Assembly (NCBI GenBank): GCA_016191395.1
Contig: JACPOS010000015.1
Location: forward strand, 62,001-126,000
Direction of reading: 5' to 3'
DNA: 64,000 bases
DNA from: Chloroflexota bacterium
GTDB lineage: Bacteria > Chloroflexota > Limnocylindria > Limnocylindrales > CSP1-4
This document shows positions 46,355 through 55,714 of the stretch, piece after piece. Below the pieces are notes generated by a model. The model saw only the letters and a list, made by a program, of their open reading frames with translations. It had not been told where the DNA came from and did no database searches. The translations under genes and the position numbers were made by a program. Position 1 is the stretch's first letter. The number at the start of each line of letters is the position of its first letter.

Positions 46355-47272
46355 CTACAGCGTCGCCCCCGAGAACGTGTCGCAGCCGTCGATCGTGCCG
46401 TTCTTGAACCCGGTGTTGAACCAGGTGGCCCGCTGCTCGGCGGAGCCGTGGGTCCACGACTCCTTGTTGATCGTTCCCGTCGCCTGCTGCTGGATGCGAT
46501 CGTCGCCGACCGACTGCGCGGCCCCGAGCGCTTCCTTGACGTCCGCATCGGTGATCGATTCGACGTTCGCCTGGTCGGGCGATGCCCAGATGGAGCTCGC
46601 CCAGACACCCGCGAAGCAGTCCGCCTGCAGCTCCAGCCGCACGGACAGCCCGTTCGCGCCGCCGGGGTCCTGCCCGGCCTGCTGCTTCTGTGCCACCTGG
46701 TCCATGGTCCCGAGGACGTCCTGGACATGGTGGCCGAACTCGTGGGCGATGACGTACGCCTCCGCGAAGTCCCCGGGCGCGCCGAAGCGCGTGTGGAGCT
46801 CGTCGAAGAACGCGCCGTCGAGGTAGACCTTCTGGTCCGATGGGCAGTAGAACGGCCCCGTCCGCGAGGACGCGACGCCGCAGCCGGACTGGGTGGAGCC
46901 GGTGAACAGCACGAGGACGGTCTGCGGGTAGCTCTTGCCGGCGGCGGCGAACTCGTCACCCCAGAACGTCTGTACGTCCACGGTGACGGCGTTGATGAAC
47001 TGGCCCTGGTCGTCACCCGGAGCGAGCGACGCGATCGCGCCGCCCGGCGCGCCCTGGAGACTGCCGGTGGTGGTGCCGGCGCCGCCGCCCACGAGGTTCA
47101 TGACCACGATCACGATGATCACGAGGACGATCCCGCCCAGGCCGCCGCCGACCGGAAGCGGGATTCCTCCGCCGCCGAGGCCGCCCATGCGCATGCCGCC
47201 CAGGCCACCGCCCAGGCCCCCGTCGCCGCGGCGGTCCTCGACCTGGGTGGTGCTCGATGGTCTCCAGCGCAT
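46355..47272 (-). CDS. Neutral zinc metallopeptidase, YpfJ family
   Basis: 305 aa. A Gly-rich N-terminus (GGLGGGLGGMRMGG) and one membrane helix (GIVLVIIVIVVMNLVGG) anchor an extracytoplasmic peptidase domain with the zinc motif VIAHEFGHH, then an Asp/Glu-rich region (RLELQADCFAGVWA) supplying a likely third ligand. Biological substrate unknown. AGGAGGGAGA precedes the ATG. It is transcribed downstream of fumC with an 18-bp gap, so the two may share a transcript. Confidence 0.87.
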   Translation of the reverse strand: MRWRPSSTTQVEDRRGDGGLGGGLGGMRMGGLGGGGIPLPVGGGLGGIVLVIIVIVVMNLVGGGAGTTTGSLQGAPGGAIASLAPGDDQGQFINAVTVDVQTFWGDEFAAAGKSYPQTVLVLFTGSTQSGCGVASSRTGPFYCPSDQKVYLDGAFFDELHTRFGAPGDFAEAYVIAHEFGHHVQDVLGTMDQVAQKQQAGQDPGGANGLSVRLELQADCFAGVWASSIWASPDQANVESITDADVKEALGAAQSVGDDRIQQQATGTINKESWTHGSAEQRATWFNTGFKNGTIDGCDTFSGATL

Positions 47273-47290
47273 TGGGATCTCCCTCCTGCA

Positions 47291-48709
47291 TCACGCGGAG
47301 GGGCGGGTCATCGCCTCCGGCCGCATGAGCGTGTCGAACTCGGCTTCGTCGAGATAGCCGAGCGTGAGGGCAGCGGCGCGAAGCGTCGTCCCCTCGTGGT
47401 GTGCCTTCTTGGCGATCTCGGCAGCCTTGTCATAGCCGATCCGGGGTGTCAGCGCCGTAACGAGCATGAGCGAGTTCGCGACGTGTTCCTCGATTCGCCC
47501 CCGATCAGCCTCGAGGCCCTCCACGCAATGCTCGCGGAAGCTGCGACAGGAATCGGTCAGGAGCTCGATCGCATGGAGCAGGTCGTTGGCTATGATCGGC
47601 TTGAAGACGTTGAGCTCGAAGTTGCCCTGCGAACCGGCGATCCCGATGGCGGCGTCGTAGCCCATGACCTGCACGCAGACCATGGTCAGCGCCTCGCTCT
47701 GGGTTGGGTTCACCTTGCCGGGCATGATCGACGAGCCGGGCTCGTTCTCTGGCAGGCGCAGCTCGCCGATGCCCGCACGCGGCCCCGATGCCAGCCAGCG
47801 GATGTCGTTGGCGATCTTCATGAGGCTCGTGGCGAGCGTCCGCAGTGCACCGGAGGCGAACACCGTCGCCTCCTGGCCGGCGAGGGCGGCGAACTTGTTC
47901 GGCGCGGTCACGAACGGCAGCCCGGTCAGCTCGGCGATCCGCGCCGCGACCTTCACGGCGAAGTCCGGGTGGCTGTTGATCCCGGTCCCGACGGCCGTGC
48001 CGCCGAGGGCGATCTCGTACAGGCCCGGGAGCGTCGCCGCGATCCGGCCCAGCCCGCCGTCGAGCTGCGCGACGTAGCCGCTGAACTCCTGGCCCAGGGT
48101 GAGCGGCACGGCATCCTGGAGATGGGTCCGGCCGATCTTCACGACGTCGTCGAACTCGTCACGCTTCGCGTCGAGCGCGTCTCGCAGCGCCCGCACCGAC
48201 GGCACGAGGTCCTCCACCAGCGCCATCGCGACGGCCATGTGCAGCGCCGTCGGGAACGTGTCGTTGCTGGACTGGCTGCGGTTGACGTGGTCGTTCGGGT
48301 GGATCGGCGCCTTGCCGCCCCGCACGCCCGTGGCGACCTCGTTGGCCCGCCCGGCGATGACCTCGTTCACGTTCATGTTCGACTGGGTGCCGGAGCCGGT
48401 CTGCCAGACGCGCAGTGGGAACTCGCCCCCGAGCCGGCCCTCGGATACCTCGCGGGCCGCCGCGACGATCCGGTCGCGCTGCTCGGCGGAGATGAGCCCA
48501 AGCTCGGCGTTGACGTCGGCGGCCGCCTGCTTGAGCAGCCCGAAGGCCCGGATGATCCGGTCCGGCATCCGATCGCGGCCGATGGCGAAGTGGTGCAGCG
48601 ATCGCTGCGTCTGCGCGGCCCAGTAGTGGTCGGCCGGGACCTCGATCGCGCCCATCGAATCGGTCTCGCGGCGGGTCGCCTGGCCGGGTTGGTTCGTCTC
48701 TGCGCTCAC
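47291..48709 (-). CDS. fumC: Fumarate hydratase class II
   Basis: 472 aa. It interconverts fumarate and malate in the TCA cycle and contains no iron-sulfur cluster. Signature [11 protein letters not shown] and other family blocks ([37 protein letters not shown]) are complete. The start GTG at 48709 has GAGGGTGA upstream. With gltA in the same window it shows a standard oxidative TCA complement. Confidence 0.93.
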   Translation of the reverse strand: MSAETNQPGQATRRETDSMGAIEVPADHYWAAQTQRSLHHFAIGRDRMPDRIIRAFGLLKQAAADVNAELGLISAEQRDRIVAAAREVSEGRLGGEFPLRVWQTGSGTQSNMNVNEVIAGRANEVATGVRGGKAPIHPNDHVNRSQSSNDTFPTALHMAVAMALVEDLVPSVRALRDALDAKRDEFDDVVKIGRTHLQDAVPLTLGQEFSGYVAQLDGGLGRIAATLPGLYEIALGGTAVGTGINSHPDFAVKVAARIAELTGLPFVTAPNKFAALAGQEATVFASGALRTLATSLMKIANDIRWLASGPRAGIGELRLPENEPGSSIMPGKVNPTQSEALTMVCVQVMGYDAAIGIAGSQGNFELNVFKPIIANDLLHAIELLTDSCRSFREHCVEGLEADRGRIEEHVANSLMLVTALTPRIGYDKAAEIAKKAHHEGTTLRAAALTLGYLDEAEFDTLMRPEAMTRPSA

Positions 48710-48772
48710 TGATCACCCTCGGTGCGGCAGTCGGGCACTGCGGTGCCGGGATCGCCGGTCAAGTATCGCGCC

Positions 48773-49945
48773 TCAGACGACATGCGACTCCGGGATGAGC
48801 TCGCCGCGGGAGAACCGCTCGGGCCGCAGCACCCCGATGTCGATCGTGGTGGCACGCCCCGTGACGGCCACCTCGGCGAGGAGCTTGCCCACGACCGGCC
48901 CGTGCTGGAAGCCGTGGCCGCTGAAGCCCGTCGCAACGAGCAGCCCCTCCAGCCCATCTACCGGACCGACGACCGGGTGGTGATCAGGCGTCATCTCGTA
49001 CAGGCCCACCCAGGTGGTGGCGAGACCGGCGGCCTCGACCGCCGGCAGCAGCCGGATCGCCGCCGGGAGGAGCTCCTCGGCCACGAACCGGTCGTCGGGC
49101 GACGTGTCGAACGTGGGCCCCGCACCCGCGGGCGGGATGCCCATCAGGATCCCGCTCCCCTCGCGGTGGAAGAAGAACATCGTGGACGTCTCGATGACCA
49201 GCGTTCGGCGAGCCGGACGACCCGCGAAATCGGTGGTCTGGACGAGCTGGCGCGGATAGGGCTGCACCGGCACGTCCAGGCCGACCGTCCGCGCGATGGC
49301 CGGACTCCAGACGCCGGCCGCGAGCACGACGAGGGGTGCCTCGATCCGGCCCTCCTTTGTCTCGACGCCGAGGACCCGCCCGCCGTCCGCCGAGGCCGCG
49401 ATCCCGGTGACCGTGACCCCGGTCCGGATCGTCGCGCCGGCGCGGCGTGCCGCGGTCGCGTAGCCGTTCGTGAGCCCCGAGGGATCCGCGATCCCGTCGT
49501 CCGGGCCGAACGTCGCCCCGACGATGCCGTCCGCGGCGAGTCCGGGGATGAGCTCCACCGCCCCGGCCGCGTCCAGCAGGTCAACCCGCGCGCCGAGCCG
49601 CCGCTGCATCTCCGCGTCCGCGCGGTACGCGGCCCACGTTGCCGCATCCCGGCACAGGAACAGGTAGCCGTCCACGTGCACGTCGAGCGGCAGGCCGTGC
49701 ACCTCGCTGAATGACCGGATCATGCGGATGCTCTCGAGCGACAGCCGGACGTTGATCTCGCTCGAGAACTGGTGCCGGAAGCCGCCGGCGCAGCGACCGG
49801 TGGAGCCGAGGCCCAGGCCGGCCTCGCGCTCCAGCAGCAGGACGTCGCGCACGCCCGCCGCGGCGAGGTGATAGGCCGTGCTCACGCCCATCACGCCGCC
49901 GCCGACGACGACGGCACCCGCGGTCCGGGTCAGGTTGCCAGCCAT
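48773..49945 (-). CDS. FAD-dependent oxidoreductase of the DAO/sarcosine-oxidase family
   Basis: 390 aa. The N-terminal dinucleotide fold (AVVVGGGVMGVSTAYHLA) and the C-terminal GLYEMTPDHHPVVGP and FSGHGFQHGP motifs identify a DAO-family amine or amino-acid oxidase/dehydrogenase (sarcosine, proline or glycine type). The start at 49945 has TACGAT 6 nt upstream. Divergent from proline dehydrogenase, which suggests a joint role in catabolism of proline or N-methylated amino acids. Confidence 0.87.
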   Translation of the reverse strand: MAGNLTRTAGAVVVGGGVMGVSTAYHLAAAGVRDVLLLEREAGLGLGSTGRCAGGFRHQFSSEINVRLSLESIRMIRSFSEVHGLPLDVHVDGYLFLCRDAATWAAYRADAEMQRRLGARVDLLDAAGAVELIPGLAADGIVGATFGPDDGIADPSGLTNGYATAARRAGATIRTGVTVTGIAASADGGRVLGVETKEGRIEAPLVVLAAGVWSPAIARTVGLDVPVQPYPRQLVQTTDFAGRPARRTLVIETSTMFFFHREGSGILMGIPPAGAGPTFDTSPDDRFVAEELLPAAIRLLPAVEAAGLATTWVGLYEMTPDHHPVVGPVDGLEGLLVATGFSGHGFQHGPVVGKLLAEVAVTGRATTIDIGVLRPERFSRGELIPESHVV

Positions 49946-49951
49946 GCGGGC

Positions 49952-49957
49952 ATCGTA
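49952..49957 (-). promoter_or_regulatory. -10 box (TACGAT), leaderless promoter
   Basis: TACGAT on the minus strand is 6 nt before ATG 49945. Confidence 0.5.
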
Positions 49958-50049
49958 GCCGCGACGGCAACGCCCGGACCCGGCAATGCGGCCGAGCGGC
50001 CCTCCCGAATGCGGCCGATCGGCCTGCCCCGATGACGGCACGAGCGCGC

Positions 50050-50055
50050 TAGTCT
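50050..50055 (+). promoter_or_regulatory. -10 box (TAGTCT), leaderless promoter
   Basis: TAGTCT is 4 nt before ATG 50060 and 7 nt before ATG 50063. The spacing rule seen elsewhere favours 50063. Confidence 0.45.
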
Positions 50056-50062
50056 GCGCATG

Positions 50063-50983
50063 ATGCGAAAGCTCCTCCTCTGGATGGCCCGCAACGCCTG
50101 GCTTCGCAATCGGCTGCCGAAGCTGTGGTTCGCGAAGCGCGCAATCCGCCGGTTCATGCCGGGCACGGACGAGGGCAGCGCGCTCGATGCCGGGGTCGCC
50201 TTCCGCGCCGACGGCATCACCAGCATGTTCACGCGGCTCGGCGAAAACATCACCAGGCTCGAGGAGGGCGACGAGGTCGCCGAGCACTACATCGGGCTCA
50301 TGGGCGATATCCGCGCCCGCGACCTCGACGGCGAGGTGAGCGTGAAGCTCACGCAGCTCGGCTTCGACCTGGACGTGGAGCGCACGCTCGCCCACGCGAG
50401 CCGGCTGGCCGAGAAGGCCGCCGAGTACGGCAAGACCTTCTGGGTGGACATGGAGGGCAGCGCCTACGCCGAGGGCACCGTCGCCTTCTACGAGCGCCTC
50501 AAGGCGGCGCACCCGAATACCGGCCTGTGCCTCCAGGCGTACCTCCACCGGACCGCCGCGGACATCCAGCGGCTGATGCCACTCGATCCACAGATCCGCC
50601 TCGTGAAGGGCGCATACGCGGAGCCGGCGACGATCGCGTACCAGACCAAGCACGACGTCGATGCCAACTACGTCGGGCTCGCGGTGGCGCTGCTCGAGGG
50701 AATGCGCGCGGGACACAAGGTCCGCCTTGGGCTCGGGACCCACGACGTGCGGCTCATCGAGCAGATCGCGCAGCACGCCAAAGCGATGGGCCTGCCCAGG
50801 ACGAGCGTCGAGGTGGAGATGCTCTATGGCATCCGGATGGACCAGCAGCGACGCCTGGCGAAGGAGGGCTACCTCGTCCGCGACCTCATCGCGTATGGCG
50901 AAGCGTGGTACCCATGGTACATGCGCCGCCTCGCCGAACGACCCGCAAATGTCATCTTCGCGCTCCGCCAGATGATCGGCTGA
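50063..50983 (+). CDS. Proline dehydrogenase
   Basis: 306 aa. FAD-dependent TIM barrel oxidising proline to pyrroline-5-carboxylate and passing electrons to quinone. Motifs: VSVKLTQLG, WVDMEGSAYAEGT, LCLQAYLHRT, IRLVKGAYAEP and GTHDVRLIEQI, and the C-terminal substrate-binding YGEAWYPWYMRRLAERPAN. It is the short, single-domain (PutB/PRODH) form. The partner P5C dehydrogenase is not in the window. Confidence 0.92.
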   Translation: MRKLLLWMARNAWLRNRLPKLWFAKRAIRRFMPGTDEGSALDAGVAFRADGITSMFTRLGENITRLEEGDEVAEHYIGLMGDIRARDLDGEVSVKLTQLGFDLDVERTLAHASRLAEKAAEYGKTFWVDMEGSAYAEGTVAFYERLKAAHPNTGLCLQAYLHRTAADIQRLMPLDPQIRLVKGAYAEPATIAYQTKHDVDANYVGLAVALLEGMRAGHKVRLGLGTHDVRLIEQIAQHAKAMGLPRTSVEVEMLYGIRMDQQRRLAKEGYLVRDLIAYGEAWYPWYMRRLAERPANVIFALRQMIG

Positions 50984-51017
50984 ACGACCGGAATTCCAGC
51001 GCATTCGCGCTCGATTC

Positions 51018-51047
51018 TTGGTAATTCGCCGCGTCATTCGTTACAGT
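51018..51047 (+). promoter_or_regulatory. -35/-10 promoter (TTGGTA, 18 bp, TACAGT)
   Basis: One of the few places where both hexamers are recognisable: TTGGTA at 51018-51023 and TACAGT at 51042-51047. It implies a leader of about 55 nt with AGGAGG at 51095-51100. Confidence 0.6.
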
Positions 51048-51108
51048 GTTCGCGCGTTCTCCTTTGCGACTCGTTCGCGCGCATGCACTGTTTCAGGAGG
51101 CCCCCCAC

Positions 51109-51438
51109 GTGGTACGCGTACGCGACGCCAAACCGGAAGAGCTTGCACCAAAGCCCCGCACGCCTCGTGCGCTCACCCCTCGACAGCTTGCTATCAAACG
51201 GCGTGAGCAATTGATCGAGAAGACGCTCAACGAGCTGGGCGCCGGACCTGCATCCGCGATCAAGAAAGTGGAGCTGGAAGACAACGAGAAGCTGCCGAAT
51301 ATTCGCCTCGCGATTGCGAAGCAGATCAGGTCCAGTGGCAGCGCCGTGAACCTCGGAGTTCGCAATGGTGCGATCTACCTGAGTCGTGGACCCATCCCCG
51401 GTGGCCGGGGTGGCGGCAGGAAGCGCAAGAGCGCCTGA
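51109..51438 (+). CDS. Small basic protein, candidate nucleoid or RNA-binding protein
   Basis: 109 aa, strongly basic. Lys/Arg-rich N-terminus (APKPRTPRALTPRQLAIKRR), an alpha-helical middle (QLIEKTLNELGAG), a short beta-like segment (SGSAVNLGVRNGAIYLSRG) and a Gly/Arg/Lys tail (GGRGGGRKRKSA). Codon choice is visibly less GC-extreme than in neighbours, as for a highly expressed gene, and both promoter and AGGAGG site are strong. I do not recognise a named family. GTG 51109 is set by the ribosome site. Confidence 0.72.
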   Translation: MVRVRDAKPEELAPKPRTPRALTPRQLAIKRREQLIEKTLNELGAGPASAIKKVELEDNEKLPNIRLAIAKQIRSSGSAVNLGVRNGAIYLSRGPIPGGRGGGRKRKSA

Positions 51439-51471
51439 CGGCACCGCCGGCCGGGGCCCTCGATGCGGGGG

Positions 51472-53133
51472 TCAGGATCCCGGCTGGTGTCGGTAGAAGG
51501 GCAGTGGTTCGGGCGGCAGCGGGGTGCTGCCGCGAATCAGGTCCGCGGCCTTCTCGGCGACCATCATCACCGGCGCGTAGATGTTCGCGTTCGTGACGTA
51601 CGGGAACACCGACGCATCGACGACGCGGAGCCCGTCGATGCCATGGACGCGCATGGTCGTGGGGTCCACCACGGCATCGTCATCCGTGCCCATGCGGGCC
51701 GTGCACGAGGGATGCAGGGCCGTCTCGCCGTCGTGGCCCACCCAGTCGAGGATCTGCTCGTCGGTGGCCACGGACGGGCCTGGTGAGACCTCGCCGGCGT
51801 CGTAGCGCGCGAAGGCGGGCTGACCGAGGATGTGCCGCGCGACGGTGATCGCCTCCACCCACTCGCGCCGGTCCTGGTCCGTGGAGAGGTAGTTGAAGAC
51901 GAGGGCGGGGTGGACGCTCGGATCCGTGGAGCGGATGCGGACCGTCCCTCGTGCGTCCGAGTACATCGGCCCCACGTGGACCTGGTAGCCGTGGCCACCC
52001 GCGGGGGCGGTGCCGTCGTACCGGATGGCCAGCGGCAGGAAGTGGAACATCAGGTTGGGATAGGCCACGTCCTCGTCACCCCGGACGAAGCCGCCGGCCT
52101 CGAAGTGGTTCGTGGCCCCGGGACCACGCCGGAAGAACAGCCACTGGAACCCGATCCACGGCCGGCGCCACGTCTGGGTGGCGTGCGGCTGCATGGAGAC
52201 CGGCTCGCGACTCGCATGCTGGACGTAGACCTCCAGGTGGTCCTGCAGGTTGCGCCCAACGCCCCGCAGCTCGTGCACGGGCTCGATGCCAAGCCCGCCC
52301 AGGTGCTCGCGCTCCCCCACCCCCGAGAGCTGCAGCAGCTGGGGCGTGTTGATCGCTCCGCCCGCGAGGATGACCTCGCCGGCATGCACGCGGTGGTGGC
52401 CCCCGCCCGTGCGGTACTCCACGCCCGTTGCTCGCCGCCCATCGAAGCTGATCGAGGTGACGAAGGCGGACGTCCGCACCTCGAGATTCCGTCGACGCAT
52501 CGCCGGCCGGAGGTAGGCGGTGGCGGCCGACAGCCGACGGCCGCGGTGGATGTTGCGGTCGAACGCCGCGAATCCCTCCTGGCGGAAGCCGTTGACGTCC
52601 TCTGTGAGGGCGTAGCCGGCCTCCTGGACGGCCTCGAAGAAGGCGCCGAAGAGCGGACTCGATGCCGGGCCGCGCTCCAGGATCAGGGGCCCGCTCCTGC
52701 CTCGCCACGGGTCGTCCGGCGCGGCCGCGAGGCAGGTCTCCATGCGCTTGAAGTAGGGCAGGCAGTGGGCGTAGTCCCAATCGGCCATGCCGGGGACCGT
52801 CGCCCAGCGCTCGTAGTCGAGCGGGTTGCCGCGCTGGAAGATCATGCCGTTGACCGACGACGACCCACCCAGGACCTTGCCGCGCGCGTGGTAGACGCGA
52901 CGGTCGTGGAGGTGCGGCTCCGGCTCGGATCGGTAGCCCCAGTCGTACAGCGGGCTGCCGATCGGGAATGCGAGCGCCGCCGGCATGTGCAGGAACACGT
53001 CGAACCGCCAGTCCGGGCGCCCCGCCTCCAGCATCAGCACCCGCGTTCCGGGGTCTTCAGTCAGGCGATTCGCGAGCACGCAGCCGGCAGAGCCGCCGCC
53101 AACGATCACGAAGTCGAACCGCTCCTCAGCCAT
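51472..53133 (-). CDS. GMC-family FAD oxidoreductase (choline dehydrogenase-like)
   Basis: 553 aa. The FAD fold ([17 protein letters not shown]), GMC signature 1 ([18 protein letters not shown]) and signature 2 ([15 protein letters not shown]) are clear. The C-terminal active-site region includes [11 protein letters not shown] and a late [12 protein letters not shown]. It oxidises an alcohol to aldehyde or ketone; choline dehydrogenase (BetA) is the nearest named relative but no BetB is nearby. TACAGT (53143-53148, minus) lies 9 nt before the ATG. Confidence 0.88.
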   Translation of the reverse strand: MAEERFDFVIVGGGSAGCVLANRLTEDPGTRVLMLEAGRPDWRFDVFLHMPAALAFPIGSPLYDWGYRSEPEPHLHDRRVYHARGKVLGGSSSVNGMIFQRGNPLDYERWATVPGMADWDYAHCLPYFKRMETCLAAAPDDPWRGRSGPLILERGPASSPLFGAFFEAVQEAGYALTEDVNGFRQEGFAAFDRNIHRGRRLSAATAYLRPAMRRRNLEVRTSAFVTSISFDGRRATGVEYRTGGGHHRVHAGEVILAGGAINTPQLLQLSGVGEREHLGGLGIEPVHELRGVGRNLQDHLEVYVQHASREPVSMQPHATQTWRRPWIGFQWLFFRRGPGATNHFEAGGFVRGDEDVAYPNLMFHFLPLAIRYDGTAPAGGHGYQVHVGPMYSDARGTVRIRSTDPSVHPALVFNYLSTDQDRREWVEAITVARHILGQPAFARYDAGEVSPGPSVATDEQILDWVGHDGETALHPSCTARMGTDDDAVVDPTTMRVHGIDGLRVVDASVFPYVTNANIYAPVMMVAEKAADLIRGSTPLPPEPLPFYRHQPGS

Positions 53134-53142
53134 CGCCCGCCG

Positions 53143-53148
53143 ACTGTA
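53143..53148 (-). promoter_or_regulatory. -10 box (TACAGT)
   Basis: TACAGT on the minus strand is 9 nt before ATG 53133. Confidence 0.4.
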
Positions 53149-53170
53149 CCGTGCCGACGGCTGCCTGGGG

Positions 53171-53539
53171 CTACCCGCCCTCGATGACCCGCACGGTCAG
53201 CCGATGCCTGCCCGGCCCGTCCGCGTTGGCGACGAGGTCGTACGCCAGCTCCCGGGGCCGCCCGTCGGCGTAGTTGAACCGAAGCGTGGACGCGAGCGAT
53301 CCGTTCGCCTTGAACTCGCCCCACGCGGCGGCGGTCCGGTACGCGTACCAGACGACGGGGCCGCTACCGTGGCGAGCAAGCTCGGCCTGCTGGGTGACGA
53401 CCGCGGCGGGGTAGCGGACCCGGAGGGCTTGCTGGAGCGTGGCGGGGGTGGCCGGCTCGGGAAGCACCGCCACCGCTGCCTGCGCGAACGCGACGAACTC
53501 GCGGTCCCTCGACGGGAACGCGCGAAGCCTCACGTCCAC
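53171..53539 (-). CDS. Hypothetical protein
   Basis: 122 aa, GTG start. Mixed alpha/beta composition with a C-terminal beta-rich part ([18 protein letters not shown], then [12 protein letters not shown]). No Cys, no signal peptide, no recognised family. It lies 37 bp upstream of the GMC gene on the same strand and just downstream of the terminator at 53579, so it likely begins a new transcription unit. Confidence 0.6.
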   Translation of the reverse strand: MDVRLRAFPSRDREFVAFAQAAVAVLPEPATPATLQQALRVRYPAAVVTQQAELARHGSGPVVWYAYRTAAAWGEFKANGSLASTLRFNYADGRPRELAYDLVANADGPGRHRLTVRVIEGG

Positions 53540-53578
53540 GCTGCCTGCCTGCCCTGCATCGTGATGACCCCGAATCGA

Positions 53579-53609
53579 CGAGCGGGCCGCACGGCGTGCG
53601 GCCCGCTCG
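53579..53609 (-). terminator. Hairpin terminator of the secreted protease gene
   Basis: Perfect 14-bp stem (CGAGCGGGCCGCAC / GTGCGGCCCGCTCG) with a 3-nt loop, 30 bp after the protease stop on the minus strand. A T-tract is weak (TCGTCGATT). Confidence 0.75.
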
Positions 53610-53638
53610 AGGGTTTCAACGCGAAATCGCCATGACCT

Positions 53639-55486
53639 CTATTTCTTGGGCGCCGTGTACGTGTTCGAGTTGGGGCTGAAGTTGCCTGCCGCGTCGTACG
53701 CGACCACGTAGTAGCTCGCCGCAAGGCGCTGGCGCGCCTCGCTCCACGCCAGGACCGTGCCGGCCACGGTCGCGACGAGGGTGCCGTCCCGGTAGATCCG
53801 GTAGCTCGTCACGCCGCCGGCATCGATCGAGGCCGACCACGAGAGCGAGGTCTTCGACTTCGTGTATGCCCCGGTGAGGCCCGGTGCCGTCGGCTTCGTG
53901 GTGTCGGGCTGCGGCATGAGGAAGCTCTTCGTCGCCGCGCCGGAGGTGTTCGGCACGGCATCGAACGCGACGACGCTGTAGTTGTACGAGGTCAGGGGCA
54001 CGAGGCCCGTGTCGTTCCATTGCGTCGAGGTGGTGGTCCCGAGCAGGTTGCCGTCGCGATACACGTTGTACCCGGCGACCGCGAGGTTATCGGTCGAGGC
54101 GGTCCATGTGAATCGGGCTGTCGAGGCGCCGGTGGCGGCAACCTGGGGGCTCCCAGGAGTCGAGGGCGCGATCGAGTCAGGGCCCCACGAGACGTTGACG
54201 GTCGCGACGCCGCCGGTCACCGAGACCGTCGTGATCGTCACGCCGCTGAGTGGATCGAAGAAGCTGTTGCCCGGCTGGAGCGGCGCGTCGGCGTAGGTGC
54301 TCGTCGCCGGCGTGGTGTCCAGCAGCTGTGACTGGACGATCGTCGTCCAGTCGTACGAGATTCGGATGGCCACGCCGGTCACTGCCGGGTCCGACCCGCC
54401 GAAGTTGTCGAACTGCGTGCCGAAGGGCTGTCGCAGCTCCAGGTAGAACCAGGTGCCGTTCCCTCGCGGGACGCGCACGCCGCGCGGTGCGCTTGCGTTC
54501 ACGTTCTCGGCCGCGCCAATCGTGTAGTTGCCGCCGGTCGTGATCGTCTGGAGGTTGCCGCCGGTGATCCAGCCCATGCTGGCCAGCTGCTGGCTGTGGG
54601 TGTGGCGGGTCGAAGCCGAGCCCATGACCGAGAACGGATCGCCGTACTCGCTCGAGGTGCAATCCGCGGCGTTCGCCGACAGGGTCACCCGGACACCGCC
54701 GACGGTGCACGACATGGTGCTCGCGTGATGGACGCCGTAGTTGTGGCTGAGCTCGTGGGCGGAGACGCGCAGGCCGAGGGCCTGGTTGAGCCACGAGTCG
54801 CGGCCGGGCACGTAGGCGAGGCCGGACCAGCCGCATGGCAGCGCGTTGTGGACGTACTGGATCTGCGTGTACGTGCTGAGGTCGATGCCGGCGGCGGCGG
54901 CGGCCGCTCGCGCCTTGTTGCCGACATCGGTGTAGTCGCAGGCGGCCGTGTTGACGGAGATCACGAAATAGCCGAACACGTCGCCGGTCACGGTCATCTG
55001 GCCGTACGACTCCTCGGCGAAGTAGTTGGCCACGCTGTTCGAGTTGCCGAAGATCACACCCTGCGCCTGCGCCACGGTATATGGCTCGGGATCCGTGTCC
55101 GCGAACTTGAGGAGCAGGACTGCCAGCTTCTTGGCGCCGGTCGAGGCGGCCGCCACGGTCTGGACCGAGGCGTCGGCCTTGTTGCCGCCGACCGCGAGGT
55201 TGCCGCCGACCATCGTGCCGGTCACGCGCACCTTCGCCCCGTTGAAGAAGCCCTCCGGGCGCGCGCCCTTGAACGAGAGGGAGACCTTGCCCGATGCCGT
55301 GACGAGGGTGTCATACCAGACGGGCTCGGACGCACCGCTGGCGGTGATGCGCTCGCCATGGGCGACGACGAGCGTGCCCGACAGGGTCCGCGTGGATCCA
55401 GCCGCGAAGGTTGCAGACGGGAGGAGCAGGGCCAGGCCCATGATGGCCGTGACCAGGGTCAATCGATGCGGACGCGCGGCGGACAT
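53639..55486 (-). CDS. Secreted gametolysin-like zinc metalloprotease with two fibronectin III domains
   Basis: 615 aa. Signal peptide (residues 1-29, ending SATFAAG), a small beta domain (about 35-100), then a peptidase domain. The zinc motif HELSHNYGVHH (HExxHxxGxxH) is followed by a Met-turn at DPFSVMGSAST, the metzincin arrangement. Two fibronectin type III modules (about 425-515 and 520-610) close the protein. It would act outside the cell on protein or glycoprotein. AAGGGGGA precedes the ATG. Monocistronic: a strong hairpin follows. Confidence 0.87.
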   Translation of the reverse strand: MSAARPHRLTLVTAIMGLALLLPSATFAAGSTRTLSGTLVVAHGERITASGASEPVWYDTLVTASGKVSLSFKGARPEGFFNGAKVRVTGTMVGGNLAVGGNKADASVQTVAAASTGAKKLAVLLLKFADTDPEPYTVAQAQGVIFGNSNSVANYFAEESYGQMTVTGDVFGYFVISVNTAACDYTDVGNKARAAAAAAGIDLSTYTQIQYVHNALPCGWSGLAYVPGRDSWLNQALGLRVSAHELSHNYGVHHASTMSCTVGGVRVTLSANAADCTSSEYGDPFSVMGSASTRHTHSQQLASMGWITGGNLQTITTGGNYTIGAAENVNASAPRGVRVPRGNGTWFYLELRQPFGTQFDNFGGSDPAVTGVAIRISYDWTTIVQSQLLDTTPATSTYADAPLQPGNSFFDPLSGVTITTVSVTGGVATVNVSWGPDSIAPSTPGSPQVAATGASTARFTWTASTDNLAVAGYNVYRDGNLLGTTTSTQWNDTGLVPLTSYNYSVVAFDAVPNTSGAATKSFLMPQPDTTKPTAPGLTGAYTKSKTSLSWSASIDAGGVTSYRIYRDGTLVATVAGTVLAWSEARQRLAASYYVVAYDAAGNFSPNSNTYTAPKK

Positions 55487-55714
55487 GTTCCCCCTTCGGT
55501 GATTCCCGGCCCGGAGCCGGACGATGAGTTCGGTGCCCGACCTTGTCTCATCGGAGGTCCGGTCGCGGAAGGCGTACTTCCGGGCTACCGCATGCGGCGT
55601 CGCAGGCACCCGATCGACACCGGACCGCCCTTCCGAGCACCGGACCGACACGCGCTCGGTGCGCGCCGGCACCACCGCAAACCACTCCAGACCCTTGAAG
55701 GTCCGAGGCGGACC

